Counted from the stretch's first letter, positions 1 to 7,246 are shown. The stretch is 7,246 nt of DNA from Rubrivirga sp. (GCA_012269805.1 JAAXJP010000166.1:1-7246); one strand, 5' to 3'. Program-made: numbers and translations. Notes: generated by a model from the sequence alone, not told the origin.

Positions 1-387
1 CTCGTGGGCCGGTTCGGCGGGTGCGGCGCTCCCGTCGACACGGTCTCTCCGAGCGAGCAGCGCGTCCACAGCATCGTGGGCAACCTCCAGCGGCTGCTCA
101 ACACGCGTCAGGGGTCCGTTCCGCACCTCCCGGACTACGGGCTCCCGGACCTCTCGTCGATCCGCCGCGACGGGGCCTACGACGACCTCCGCAAGGCCAT
201 CCGTCAGGCCGTGATCGACTACGAGCCCCGGCTGTCGCGCGTGCGCGTCGAGCCCCGCGACGCCGACCCGTACAAGATGCGGGTCACGTTCGTGATCTCG
301 GGCGAGGTCGAGCGTGGCCGGCGGATCCAACTCGAAACCACGTTCGGCTCGCAGGAGCTCACCGACGTCCGACCCGCCGGGGGGTGA
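1..387 (+). CDS. tssE: T6SS baseplate wedge protein TssE (GPW/gp25 family), 5'-partial
   Basis: TssE is the gp25-like component of the T6SS baseplate wedge. It acts in the cytoplasm with TssF, TssG and TssK and is thought to start sheath polymerisation. The frame is open from base 1 and ends at TGA 385-387. Counting from the GTG at base 4 (127 residues), family signatures are LLNTRQG at 31-37, DYGLPDL at 44-50 and YEPRLSRVRV at 73-82; the last contains the Glu-Pro-Arg-Leu core typical of gp25 proteins. The true start is probably upstream of the window: family members usually begin with a short lead-in to a Leu-x-x-Arg-Phe/Leu segment, and here the frame reads Leu-Val-Gly-Arg-Phe from base 1. 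The GTG at 4 is possible but would make a short N-terminus and has no visible ribosome site, so only a few residues are likely missing. tssF follows after 52 bases. Family assignment is secure; the start is not. Confidence 0.93.
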   Translation, partial: LVGRFGGCGAPVDTVSPSEQRVHSIVGNLQRLLNTRQGSVPHLPDYGLPDLSSIRRDGAYDDLRKAIRQAVIDYEPRLSRVRVEPRDADPYKMRVTFVISGEVERGRRIQLETTFGSQELTDVRPAGG

Positions 388-439
388 GCGGGGGATTGGC
401 TTCCGCCCCGTACTCTTCCTCGTCCTTTCCGTACTCCGG
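388..439 (+). other. tssE-tssF spacer, no clear signal
   Basis: This 52-base spacer is the only gap longer than about a dozen bases in the window. It holds a pyrimidine-rich stretch at about 409-432 just before the tssF ATG. I see no Shine-Dalgarno motif, no hairpin followed by a T run, and no convincing promoter. It most likely separates two genes of one transcript. Confidence 0.5.
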
Positions 440-2212
440 ATGTTGCACCGTCACTACGAGAGCGAGCTCCGCTACTTCCGCGAGGGAGGGGCGGCGTTCG
501 CCGAGGCGCACCCGGACCAGGCCCGGATGCTCCGCCTCGACGCGCTCGAGGACCGGGACCCGTACGTCGAGCGGTTGCTGGAGGGCGTCGCGTTCCTCTC
601 GGCGCGCGTGCAGGAGCGCCTCGACGACGACCTCCCGGAGTACACGCAGCGGCTCGTCGGGCTGCTGTACCCGCACTTCCTGACGCCTTTCCCGTCGTGC
701 TGCGTCCTGGCGTTCGACCCGAAGCCGGGGCTCGTGCAGGAGACGACGACGATCCCGCGCGGGACCGAGGTGCTGTCGTCCCCGGTCGGGCCGGAGCGGT
801 CGCCGTGCCGGTTCCAGACGGCGCAGGACGTCCGCCTGCACCCCCTCGGCCTCGAGTCGCTGGAGCTCCGGTACGACCCCGACGAGACGAGCCGGCTCCG
901 GCTCGTGTTCACGCTCCACAAGGGCGCGACGCTGGAGTCGCTCGACCTCAGCCGGCTTCGCCTGTTCCTCCACGCCGAGGGGTCTGTCGCGTCGACGGCG
1001 CACCTCCTCCTCACGCGTCACGTGACGCGGCTGGAGGCGCGGGCCGGCACCGGCCTCTCGGCGCGGCCCGGCGACGGCGACGCGCCCGAGGTCGTCGTCC
1101 GCGGCCAGGACGGCGTGCAGCCGGCCGGGCTCGACCCCGACGAGGCGCTGCTCCCACACGGCGACGCGTTGCCGTCCGGCCTCCGGCTGTTGCAGGAGAT
1201 GCTCCTGTTCCGGCGCAAGTTCTGGCAGGTCGACCTCGTCGGCCTCGGCGCGCTCGCCGAGGCGGCGCCGGGCGCCGAGGGGTTCGCCGTCGACCTCGCG
1301 TTCGACCGGCCGTACCCGGAGGACCGCCGGCTCAAGGCCGAGCACGTCACGCTCCACTGCACGCCGGCCGTCAACCTGTTCGAGCACGACGCCGAGCCCG
1401 CGAAGGCCGAGCATACGTGGGCCGAACAGCGCGTGATCCCGAGCCTCCGCCACCGGCGGTCGATCGAGCCGTACGACGTGACGAGCGTCGTGAGCATCGA
1501 GGAGGGCACGGGCCGACGGCGGACGTACGCCCGCGCGTTCGGGCTGTCGGCGGATGCTGAGCGGTCGTACGACGTGCTCCGCCGCCCCGGGTCGGGCGAT
1601 GCGCCCGACCTGTACCTCTTGCTCGCCAGCCCCGAGCTCGACGCCGGCGCGCCGACGCCGGAGAACCTCTCGGTCACGCTCCGCTGCACGAACGGGTCGC
1701 TGCCCTACGAGGCGCTCCAGCCGGGCATGGTGGACCGGCTCTCGCCGAGCGCGCCGCAGATCGCGAGCGCCAAGAACCTCGACCGGCCGTCGCTCACGCG
1801 GCGCCCGCCGCTCGACCGCCAGCCGGGCTTGCTCTGGGCGCTCCTCGCGCAGTGGTCGTTTAGCCACGGCTCCGTCGCCACGCACGACGCCCTCGCGGGG
1901 CTGCTGGAGCTCTACGACTGGGCCGACACCGAGGCCAGCCGCCGACGGCGGCGCGGGCTCCAGAAGGTCCGGTGGGAGCCGGCGGAGATGCTCCGCCGAG
2001 GGTCCGTCCGCCGCGGGGCCCACGTCACGGTCGAGGTCGCCGACGGCCACTTTTCCGACGACGGCGACCTCGCGCTGTTCGGGCTCGTGCTCAGCGAGTT
2101 CCTGTCGCTCTACGCCACGATCAACGCGTTCGTCCACCTGACGATCGAGAGCACGCCCTCGGGCCGGACCCTCACGTGGGCCCCCGACCGCGGCCAGCGC
2201 CCCCTCGTATGA
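440..2212 (+). CDS. tssF: T6SS baseplate subunit TssF (VasA/ImpG family)
   Basis: TssF is the large wedge protein of the T6SS baseplate. Two copies bind one TssG, and the wedge docks on TssE, TssK and the VgrG hub in the cytoplasm. The product is 590 residues, about the usual family length. Visible family signatures are the N-terminal YESELRYFRE (6-15), DPYVERLLEGVAFLSAR (40-56), DDDLPEYTQ followed by LLYPHFLTPFPS (62-86), IPRGTEV (105-111), CRFQTAQDVRLHPL (123-136), GLRLLQEMLLF (247-257), and near the C-terminus LALFG and then FLSLYATINAF (554-564). I chose the ATG at 440 because it puts the conserved Tyr-x-x-Glu-Leu helix right at the N-terminus, as in relatives. The frame stays open to an ATG at 314, but that start would overlap tssE by 74 bases and add 42 residues unlike the family. 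There is no Shine-Dalgarno before 440. The stop codon overlaps the tssG start. No frameshift or missing block is seen. Confidence 0.96.
   Translation: MLHRHYESELRYFREGGAAFAEAHPDQARMLRLDALEDRDPYVERLLEGVAFLSARVQERLDDDLPEYTQRLVGLLYPHFLTPFPSCCVLAFDPKPGLVQETTTIPRGTEVLSSPVGPERSPCRFQTAQDVRLHPLGLESLELRYDPDETSRLRLVFTLHKGATLESLDLSRLRLFLHAEGSVASTAHLLLTRHVTRLEARAGTGLSARPGDGDAPEVVVRGQDGVQPAGLDPDEALLPHGDALPSGLRLLQEMLLFRRKFWQVDLVGLGALAEAAPGAEGFAVDLAFDRPYPEDRRLKAEHVTLHCTPAVNLFEHDAEPAKAEHTWAEQRVIPSLRHRRSIEPYDVTSVVSIEEGTGRRRTYARAFGLSADAERSYDVLRRPGSGDAPDLYLLLASPELDAGAPTPENLSVTLRCTNGSLPYEALQPGMVDRLSPSAPQIASAKNLDRPSLTRRPPLDRQPGLLWALLAQWSFSHGSVATHDALAGLLELYDWADTEASRRRRRGLQKVRWEPAEMLRRGSVRRGAHVTVEVADGHFSDDGDLALFGLVLSEFLSLYATINAFVHLTIESTPSGRTLTWAPDRGQRPLV
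2209..2212 (+). other. ATGA stop/start overlap of tssF and tssG
   Basis: The tssG ATG (2209-2211) shares bases with the tssF TGA (2210-2212). With no Shine-Dalgarno upstream, this layout suggests tssG is translated by ribosomes re-initiating after tssF. That would fit the need for TssF and TssG in a fixed ratio within the wedge. The overlap is directly visible; the coupling is inferred. Confidence 0.85.
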
Positions 2213-3243
2213 CGACGCGCCGCCCCGACTCCGACCGCCTCGGCGGCGCCCCCGGGGCGCCCACACCCGAAGCGCGCGCGGACGAGACGCTGGACCGCCT
2301 CGTCCGCGAAGGGCATCGGTACGGGTTCTTCCAGGCCGTCCGGCTGCTGGCGGCGGCGCGCGGGGGGCCGCACACGATTGGCGGGAAGGAGCCCAAGAAA
2401 GAGGCCGTCCGCGTGAGCCCGGACCCGGCGAGCGTCTTCCCGGCCTCCGACGTCCGGCACGTCCGACGGCCGGAGACGACGGCCGAGCCCGTCCCCGTCG
2501 AGGTCGGGTTCGGCGGTCTCTTTGGCGTCGACGCGGCGCTCCCGAACGCCTTCCACGAGCGGGTCGCCAAGCAAGAGGCCGAGACGCGCCCGCTCCAGGA
2601 CTTTCTCGACCTGCTTGGCCACCGGTCGTACGCCCAGCTCTGGCGGGCGTGGGCGAAGTACCGCCCCGAGGTCCGGTCGTGGTCGAGCGGGCGCCGCGAC
2701 CCCCACGCGACGCGCGCGGCGGCTCTCAGTGGCGTCGCCGCGAGCGACGGCACGCCCGTCGAGCCGCGCGCGCTCCTGCCCCTCGCGGCCCGGTTCTCTG
2801 GGTGGAGCCGCAACGCCGAGGGCCTCCGGGCCCTCTTGGAGCACGCGACCGGGTTGGCCGTCCGCGTGATCGAGAACGTGCCCCGGCTCGTCCGTCTCGG
2901 CGACCGCCCGACGCTCGGCTCGGCCCGCCTCGGGCTCGACGCCGTCGTGGGCGAGCGCATCTACGACGAGTCCGGCATGTTCCGGATCGAGATCGGGCCG
3001 CTCGGCCGGGAGGCCTTCCGCAGTCTCCTCCCGGGCAAGGGCGGCGCGAGCCGCGTCGCCGCGCTCGTCCGCCTGTACGCGTCCGACGCGCTCGACTACG
3101 ACGTCGACCTCCTGCTCCGGTCCGAGGAGGCGCCGCCGCTCGTCCTCGGCGACACCGAGAGCGCCCGCCTCGGCCGGAACGCCCACCTCGGCACCCCGCA
3201 AACGCCGCTCGTCCGCCGCCGCGTCCGCTACGTGGCGGCCTAG
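2209..3243 (+). CDS. tssG: T6SS baseplate subunit TssG (VasB/ImpH family)
   Basis: TssG is the wedge protein that clamps two TssF copies and contacts TssK and TssE in the cytoplasmic baseplate. The product is 344 residues, normal for the family. Hallmarks in order are GFFQAVRLL (39-47), a VRVSPDP segment (about 67-73), GLFGVDAALP (103-112; family pattern Gly-Leu-x-Gly then Leu-Pro), FLDLLGHR (132-139) with RAWAKYR (146-152), an RFSGWSRNAEGLRALLE segment in the second half, and LGLDAVVGERIYD (241-253) followed by FRIEIGPL. The first 25 or so residues are rich in Pro, Ala, Arg and Asp and look disordered; they precede the conserved fold. The start is the ATG overlapping the tssF stop. The next downstream starts would remove part of the conserved region. 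clpV follows after 12 bases. I see no damage to the gene. Confidence 0.96.
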   Translation: MTTRRPDSDRLGGAPGAPTPEARADETLDRLVREGHRYGFFQAVRLLAAARGGPHTIGGKEPKKEAVRVSPDPASVFPASDVRHVRRPETTAEPVPVEVGFGGLFGVDAALPNAFHERVAKQEAETRPLQDFLDLLGHRSYAQLWRAWAKYRPEVRSWSSGRRDPHATRAAALSGVAASDGTPVEPRALLPLAARFSGWSRNAEGLRALLEHATGLAVRVIENVPRLVRLGDRPTLGSARLGLDAVVGERIYDESGMFRIEIGPLGREAFRSLLPGKGGASRVAALVRLYASDALDYDVDLLLRSEEAPPLVLGDTESARLGRNAHLGTPQTPLVRRRVRYVAA

Positions 3244-3255
3244 ACCCTTCCCCCG

Positions 3256-6027
3256 ATGATTTCGAAAGACGTCAAGCGCCTGCTCCTCAAGCTCAACGAC
3301 CCGATGACCCGGGCGCTCGAGGGCGCCGCCGGGCTGGCGGTCGGCCGCGGCCACTACGAGGTGACCGTCGAGCACCTCCTCCTCAAGCTGTTGGAGGACG
3401 GGACCGGCGACGCGACGCTCATCCTCTCCCGCCTCGGCGCCGACCCGAGCCGGGTCAACAAGGCGCTGACGGCGGCCGTCGACGGGCTCAAAACGGGGAA
3501 CGCGGGCCGGCCGGGGTTCTCGCCGCTCCTGCTCGACCTGGTCGAGCGCGCGTTCGTGGCCGGTTCCGTGCACCACGGGCTCGCCGAGGTCCGCTCGGGC
3601 GCGTTCCTCGAGGCGTTCCTCGAGGCCGACGCCTTCGCGACGTCGCCCGTCCGCGAGGCGATGAGCGAGGCCAAGGCCGACGACCTCCGCGACCGCTTTT
3701 TCGAGCTCGTCGAGGGGTCCGAGGAAAACCGCGCCACCCGCGGCGGCCGGCCGCTCGCCGACGCGACGGGCAAGCAGGGCGAGACGGCGCTCGACGTCTA
3801 CACCGAGTCGCTCACCGAGAAGGCCCGCGAGGGGGGCATCGACCCCATCTTCGGGCGCGACCGCGAGATCCGCCAGGTCATCGACGTGCTCTCGCGGCGC
3901 CGGAAGAACAACCCGATCCTCGTCGGCGAAGCCGGCGTCGGGAAGACGGCCGTGGTCGAGGGCCTCGCGCTCCGGATCGCGGCCGGCGACGTGCCCGACA
4001 GCCTCAAGGACGCCGAGATCGCCGCGCTCGACCTCGGCTCGCTCCAGGCCGGCGCCGGCGTGAAGGGCGAGTTCGAGGCGCGCATGAAGGCCGTCATCGA
4101 CGCCGTCAAGGACGCGCCGAAGCCGGTCATCCTCTTTATCGACGAGACGCACACGCTCGTCGGCGCCGGGGGCGCGGCCGGCACGGGCGACGCGGCCAAC
4201 CTCCTCAAGCCGGCGCTCGCGCGCGGCGAGCTCCGGAGCGTCGGCGCGACGACGTGGGGCGAGTACAAAAAGCACATCGAGAAGGACCCGGCGCTCGCGC
4301 GGCGCTTCCAGATGGTCAAGGTGGACGAGCCCGACGTGGAGACGGCCGTCGTGATGATGCGCGGCATCCGCGACCGCTACGAGAGCCACCACGCCGTCCA
4401 GATCACCGACGAGGCGGTCCGGGCGGCCGTCGAGCTCTCGGACCGGTACCTCTCCGGCCGCCAGCTCCCTGACAAGTCGGTCGACCTTTTGGACACGGCC
4501 TCGGCCCGCGTGCGGATGTCGCAGGACGCCACGCCGTCGGCGCTCGACGACGTGATGCGGCGGCTCCACGAGGTCGAGACGGAGATCACGGCCCAGCGCC
4601 GCGACGCCTCCGCCGGCCTCGGGACCGGCGAGAACCTGGACGAGCTGGAGGCCGAGCGCGACAAGCTGGCGCTGCGGCGCGACGCGCTCGAGTCCCGCTG
4701 GAAAGAGGAGCAGGCGCTCGCCCGCGAGCTGGAGGGAGCGCGCCGAGAGGCCGCCAGCGCGGGCGGCGACGTGCCCGAGGGCGTCCGCGACCTCCACGCG
4801 CGCCTCGAGGCGCTCCAGGAGGAGAACGGCCCGCTCGTCCACGCCGAGGTGGGCCAGCGCGTCGTCGCCGAGGTCATCGCCGACTGGACGGGCATCCCCA
4901 TCGGCGACATGATCAAGGACGAGGCGCAGATGCTCCTCGAGCTCGAAGAGCGCCTGACGTCGCGGATCCGCGGCCAGGACGGCGCCCTCGTCGAGATCTC
5001 CGACGCCCTCCGCACGGCGAAGGCCGGGATGCGGAAGGCCGACGCCCCGCTCGGCGTCTTTTTGCTCGTCGGCCCGAGTGGCGTCGGCAAGACGGAGACG
5101 GCGCGGGCGCTGGCGGAGCTCCTGTTCGGCGGCGAGCGGTTCCTCGTCTCGATCAACATGAGCGAGTACCAGGAGAGCCACACGACGAGCCAGCTCAAGG
5201 GCGCGCCTCCGGGCTACGTCGGCTACGGCGAGGGCGGCGTGCTGACCGAGGCCGTCCGCCAGCGGCCGTACTCCGTCGTTCTTTTGGACGAGGTCGAGAA
5301 GGCGCACATCGACGTGATGGAGCTGTTCTACCAGGTCTTCGACCGCGGCATCCTGCGTGACGGCGAGGGCCGCGAGGTCGACTTCTCGAACACGGTCATC
5401 CTCTGCACCTCGAACGTCGGGAGCGACCTCGTGCAGCAGGCGTCGATGGCCGAGGAGGCGCCCACCCTCGACGCCCTCCGCGAGTTGATCCACGAGCCGC
5501 TCGCGTCGCACTTCCAGCCGGCGCTGCTGGGGCGGATGAACACGGTCCCGTACCTCTCGCTCGACCGCGAGGCGATGGCCGAGATCGCCCGCCTCAAGCT
5601 CCGGAAGGTGGACAAACGGCTGAGAGCGAACCACGGCATCCGGTTCACCTTTACCGACGAGGTCGTCGAGACGATCGCCGACCGGTGCACGACGATCGAC
5701 GCCGGCGCGCGCAACATCGACGCGATCATCGACCGGACGGTCCTCCCGGAGGCCAGCCGCGCGCTCCTGGCCCGCCTCGCGGAGGAGAACCTCCCGGCCG
5801 CCCTTGAGCTCGGCATTGACGAGGCCGGCGACTTTACCTACACGTTCGTCGAGGCCGGCGAGCGGCCCGACCTCGAGGCCGACGACACCGAGTCGGTCGC
5901 CGAGGAGGCCGACCTTGGCGGCGACGGCGCCCCGCTCGACCCGCCCCCGACCGCGCCCGAGGCGGACGGCGCCGCGCTCGAGCTCGACGGGAGCGTCGAG
6001 GCCGACGATCCGGACCCGACCGCGTAG
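3256..6027 (+). CDS. clpV: T6SS sheath-recycling AAA+ ATPase ClpV (TssH)
   Basis: ClpV is a hexameric Hsp100/Clp ATPase that binds the contracted TssB/TssC sheath, threads TssC through its pore and returns subunits for reuse. The 923-residue product has a Clp N-domain (about 1-150). NBD1 has Walker A GEAGVGKT (224-231), Walker B ILFIDETHTL (292-301) and an arginine pair in ALARRFQ (346-352). A middle coiled-coil region lies at about 425-530, followed by WTGIP (544-548). NBD2 has Walker A GPSGVGKT (606-613), pore loop GYVG (653-656) and Walker B LLDEVEKAH (676-684). Two features mark it as ClpV rather than the disaggregase ClpB: pore loop 1 reads AGAGVKGEFE (265-274), with Val where ClpB has the Tyr of KYRGE, and DAANLLKPALARGELR follows Walker B. 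Position between tssG and vgrG agrees. The last 55 residues (869-923) are an acidic Pro/Ala/Gly-rich tail with 19 Asp/Glu and one basic residue, past the conserved fold. The ATG at 3256 begins the N-domain helix directly; no Shine-Dalgarno is seen. Confidence 0.97.
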   Translation: MISKDVKRLLLKLNDPMTRALEGAAGLAVGRGHYEVTVEHLLLKLLEDGTGDATLILSRLGADPSRVNKALTAAVDGLKTGNAGRPGFSPLLLDLVERAFVAGSVHHGLAEVRSGAFLEAFLEADAFATSPVREAMSEAKADDLRDRFFELVEGSEENRATRGGRPLADATGKQGETALDVYTESLTEKAREGGIDPIFGRDREIRQVIDVLSRRRKNNPILVGEAGVGKTAVVEGLALRIAAGDVPDSLKDAEIAALDLGSLQAGAGVKGEFEARMKAVIDAVKDAPKPVILFIDETHTLVGAGGAAGTGDAANLLKPALARGELRSVGATTWGEYKKHIEKDPALARRFQMVKVDEPDVETAVVMMRGIRDRYESHHAVQITDEAVRAAVELSDRYLSGRQLPDKSVDLLDTASARVRMSQDATPSALDDVMRRLHEVETEITAQRRDASAGLGTGENLDELEAERDKLALRRDALESRWKEEQALARELEGARREAASAGGDVPEGVRDLHARLEALQEENGPLVHAEVGQRVVAEVIADWTGIPIGDMIKDEAQMLLELEERLTSRIRGQDGALVEISDALRTAKAGMRKADAPLGVFLLVGPSGVGKTETARALAELLFGGERFLVSINMSEYQESHTTSQLKGAPPGYVGYGEGGVLTEAVRQRPYSVVLLDEVEKAHIDVMELFYQVFDRGILRDGEGREVDFSNTVILCTSNVGSDLVQQASMAEEAPTLDALRELIHEPLASHFQPALLGRMNTVPYLSLDREAMAEIARLKLRKVDKRLRANHGIRFTFTDEVVETIADRCTTIDAGARNIDAIIDRTVLPEASRALLARLAEENLPAALELGIDEAGDFTYTFVEAGERPDLEADDTESVAEEADLGGDGAPLDPPPTAPEADGAALELDGSVEADDPDPTA

Positions 6028-6029
6028 CC

Positions 6030-7246
6030 ATGGCCACGATCCACCGCATCGCCCGTCACGAGTTCGCCGCCAGCGCGCTCGGCCCGGAGACGTTCCGCGT
6101 CGTCCGGTTCGAGGGCACGGAGGCCATCTCGCGGCCCTACCGCTTCGAGGTCGAGCTCGTCTCGGACGACCCGGAGGTGGCCTTCGAGGACGTCATCGAC
6201 AAGCCGGCCACGCTCACGATGTACCGCGGCGACGACCCCTCCGAGGTCGACGGCATCGTCGTCGACTTCGAGCAGTCGCACGAGGCCGGCGGCCAGTCGG
6301 AGTTCCGCTACGCCTACCGCGCCGTGCTCGTCCCACGGCTGTGGCGGCTCGGGCTCTCGTTCCAGAGCCGGATCTTCCAGAACCTGACCGTCGAGGAGAT
6401 CATCTCCAAGGTCCTCGACGACGCGGGCGTTGACTACGTGTTCAAGCTGTCCGCGTCGTACGACCCGCGCGAGTACACGACGCAGTACAAGGAGACCGAC
6501 CTCGACTTTGTCCAGCGGCTCCTCGAGTTCGAGGGGATCCGGTACTACTTCACGCACGAGGGCGGCGCCGAGACGCTCGTGATGAGCGACGACGCCAGCG
6601 ACGCGCCCGACGTCGAGGGCGATCCGGTCGTCGGGTACAGCCACGCCGACGGGCTCCGCCCGACCGACAGCCTCGAGACGATCCGCGACTTCCTCGCCCG
6701 CCAGCGGCTCGTGACGGCGAAGGCCGAGATCAAGGACTACAACTACCGGACGCCCGAGACCGAGCTGTTCTCGGAGACCGAGCACGGCCAGAAGCCGGCC
6801 CTCGGCGTCCACTCCGACTCGGCCGTCCACGTGATGGACGGCGGGCGCGGCGGCCAGCTGGCGAAGGTCCGGTCGGAGGAGATCGAGACGACGCGGCTCA
6901 CCATGACCGGCACCGGCGACTGCCTTCGGTTCCGCTCCGGCCACCGGTTCTCGCTCAAAGACCACTACCGCGACGGGCTCAACCAGGACTACCTCCTCGT
7001 CGAGGTCCAGCACCTCGGGAGCCAGCCCGACGCGGCCGAGTCGCACGGCCTCGGTGGGGGCGACGGGGCGCGCACGGCCGAGGAGGCGCTGCCGGGCTAC
7101 TCCAACGCGTTCACGTGCGTCCCGGCCACGACGCCGTACCGCCCGCCGCGGGTCACGCCCGAGCCCAAGCTGCCGGGCGTCCTCACGGCCAAGGTCGAGA
7201 GCGCGGGCGGGACCTACGCGCCGGTCGACGACCAGGGCCGCTACCG
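6030..7246 (+). CDS. vgrG: T6SS spike protein VgrG (TssI), 3'-partial
   Basis: VgrG forms the trimeric gp27/gp5-like spike at the tip of the Hcp tube; it templates the baseplate and carries effectors into the target cell. The frame starts at ATG 6030, two bases after the clpV stop, and runs open to the window edge (405 full codons). Family signatures are RPYRFEVEL (35-43), FQSRIFQNLTVEEII (111-125), QYKETDLDFVQRLLEFEGI then RYYF (152-174), a NAFTCVP segment (359-365) with PYRPPRVTPEPKLPGV, and the start of the gp5 OB-fold around YAPVDDQGRY (396-405). This covers the gp27-like hub domains and the first part of the OB domain. The rest of the OB fold, the beta-helix needle and any C-terminal extension lie outside the window, so whether it is a structural or an effector-bearing (evolved) VgrG cannot be told. 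The tight spacing after clpV suggests co-transcription. No Shine-Dalgarno precedes the ATG. A long frame on the opposite strand here is only a composition shadow. Confidence 0.96.
   Translation, partial: MATIHRIARHEFAASALGPETFRVVRFEGTEAISRPYRFEVELVSDDPEVAFEDVIDKPATLTMYRGDDPSEVDGIVVDFEQSHEAGGQSEFRYAYRAVLVPRLWRLGLSFQSRIFQNLTVEEIISKVLDDAGVDYVFKLSASYDPREYTTQYKETDLDFVQRLLEFEGIRYYFTHEGGAETLVMSDDASDAPDVEGDPVVGYSHADGLRPTDSLETIRDFLARQRLVTAKAEIKDYNYRTPETELFSETEHGQKPALGVHSDSAVHVMDGGRGGQLAKVRSEEIETTRLTMTGTGDCLRFRSGHRFSLKDHYRDGLNQDYLLVEVQHLGSQPDAAESHGLGGGDGARTAEEALPGYSNAFTCVPATTPYRPPRVTPEPKLPGVLTAKVESAGGTYAPVDDQGRY

Noticed and set aside
396..418. A possible Bacteroidota-type promoter (TTGG then TACTCTTC) in the tssE-tssF spacer.
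   Set aside because: The spacing is about 12 bases rather than about 20, and the second box matches TAnnTTTG poorly.
359..2266. A 635-codon minus-strand open frame opposite tssF.
   Set aside because: It is the shadow of tssF: extreme Arg content, no motif, and full overlap with a conserved gene.
3244..3255. A possible terminator or promoter between tssG and clpV.
   Set aside because: Only 12 pyrimidine-rich bases are available, with no hairpin and no room for promoter elements.
3601..3624. A perfect tandem copy of the 12-base unit gcgttcctcgag inside clpV, encoding AFLE twice (residues 116-123).
   Set aside because: The segment matches the usual length of the ClpV N-domain at this point (Arg-Ser-Gly then two Leu-rich turns), so it does not look like an insertion. 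Repetition of favoured codons for similar residues is a sufficient explanation.
2649..4472. A 607-codon plus-strand frame overlapping tssG and clpV in another frame.
   Set aside because: The product is almost entirely Arg, Pro, Gly and Ala, as expected from an off-frame reading of GC-rich coding DNA.
2110..5634. A 1174-codon open frame on the minus strand across tssG and clpV.
   Set aside because: It mirrors the codon periodicity of GC-rich plus-strand genes. Its translation is Arg/Leu/Ala/Val/Glu/Asp-rich with no recognisable domain, while the plus strand encodes intact TssG and ClpV.
5838..7046. A 402-codon minus-strand open frame opposite the end of clpV and vgrG.
   Set aside because: The plus-strand frame from 6030 has clear VgrG motifs. 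The minus-strand product is composition-driven and has no recognisable domain.

Overview
This window is a contiguous, single-strand run of type VI secretion system (T6SS) genes in the order tssE (5' end cut by the window) - tssF - tssG - clpV/tssH - vgrG/tssI (3' end cut by the window). Every gene is on the + strand. The largest gap between genes is 52 bases, and nearly the whole sequence is coding. I see no RNA genes, mobile elements, CRISPR arrays or other defence loci, and no convincing terminator or promoter.

Layout: 1-387 is the baseplate wedge protein TssE. After a 52-base spacer, 440-2212 is the wedge protein TssF. 2209-3243 is TssG, whose start codon overlaps the tssF stop (ATGA). Twelve bases on, 3256-6027 is the AAA+ sheath-recycling ATPase ClpV (TssH), with an unusual acidic C-terminal tail. 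Two bases on, 6030-7246 is the spike protein VgrG, open at the window edge.

How the genes work together: TssE, TssF and TssG (with TssK, not in this window) form the wedges of the phage-like baseplate around the VgrG spike. The TssB/TssC sheath polymerises on that baseplate, around an Hcp tube. On contraction the tube and spike are fired into a target cell, and ClpV then unfolds and recycles the contracted sheath. The order E-F-G-H-I matches one common in T6SS clusters, so tssB, tssC and hcp may lie just upstream and the rest of vgrG, a PAAR protein or effectors just downstream; this is inference.

Organism: the DNA is very GC-rich (well above 65% by eye) and uses GC-ending codons strongly. 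None of the four visible gene starts has a recognisable Shine-Dalgarno sequence. That combination is compatible with a GC-rich member of the Bacteroidota/Rhodothermota type, but other GC-rich lineages (Gemmatimonadota, Planctomycetota, Myxococcota, Proteobacteria) cannot be excluded. The genes look intact and ordinary for their families. I find no undescribed system here; the most unusual details are the acidic ClpV tail and the start-site architecture.
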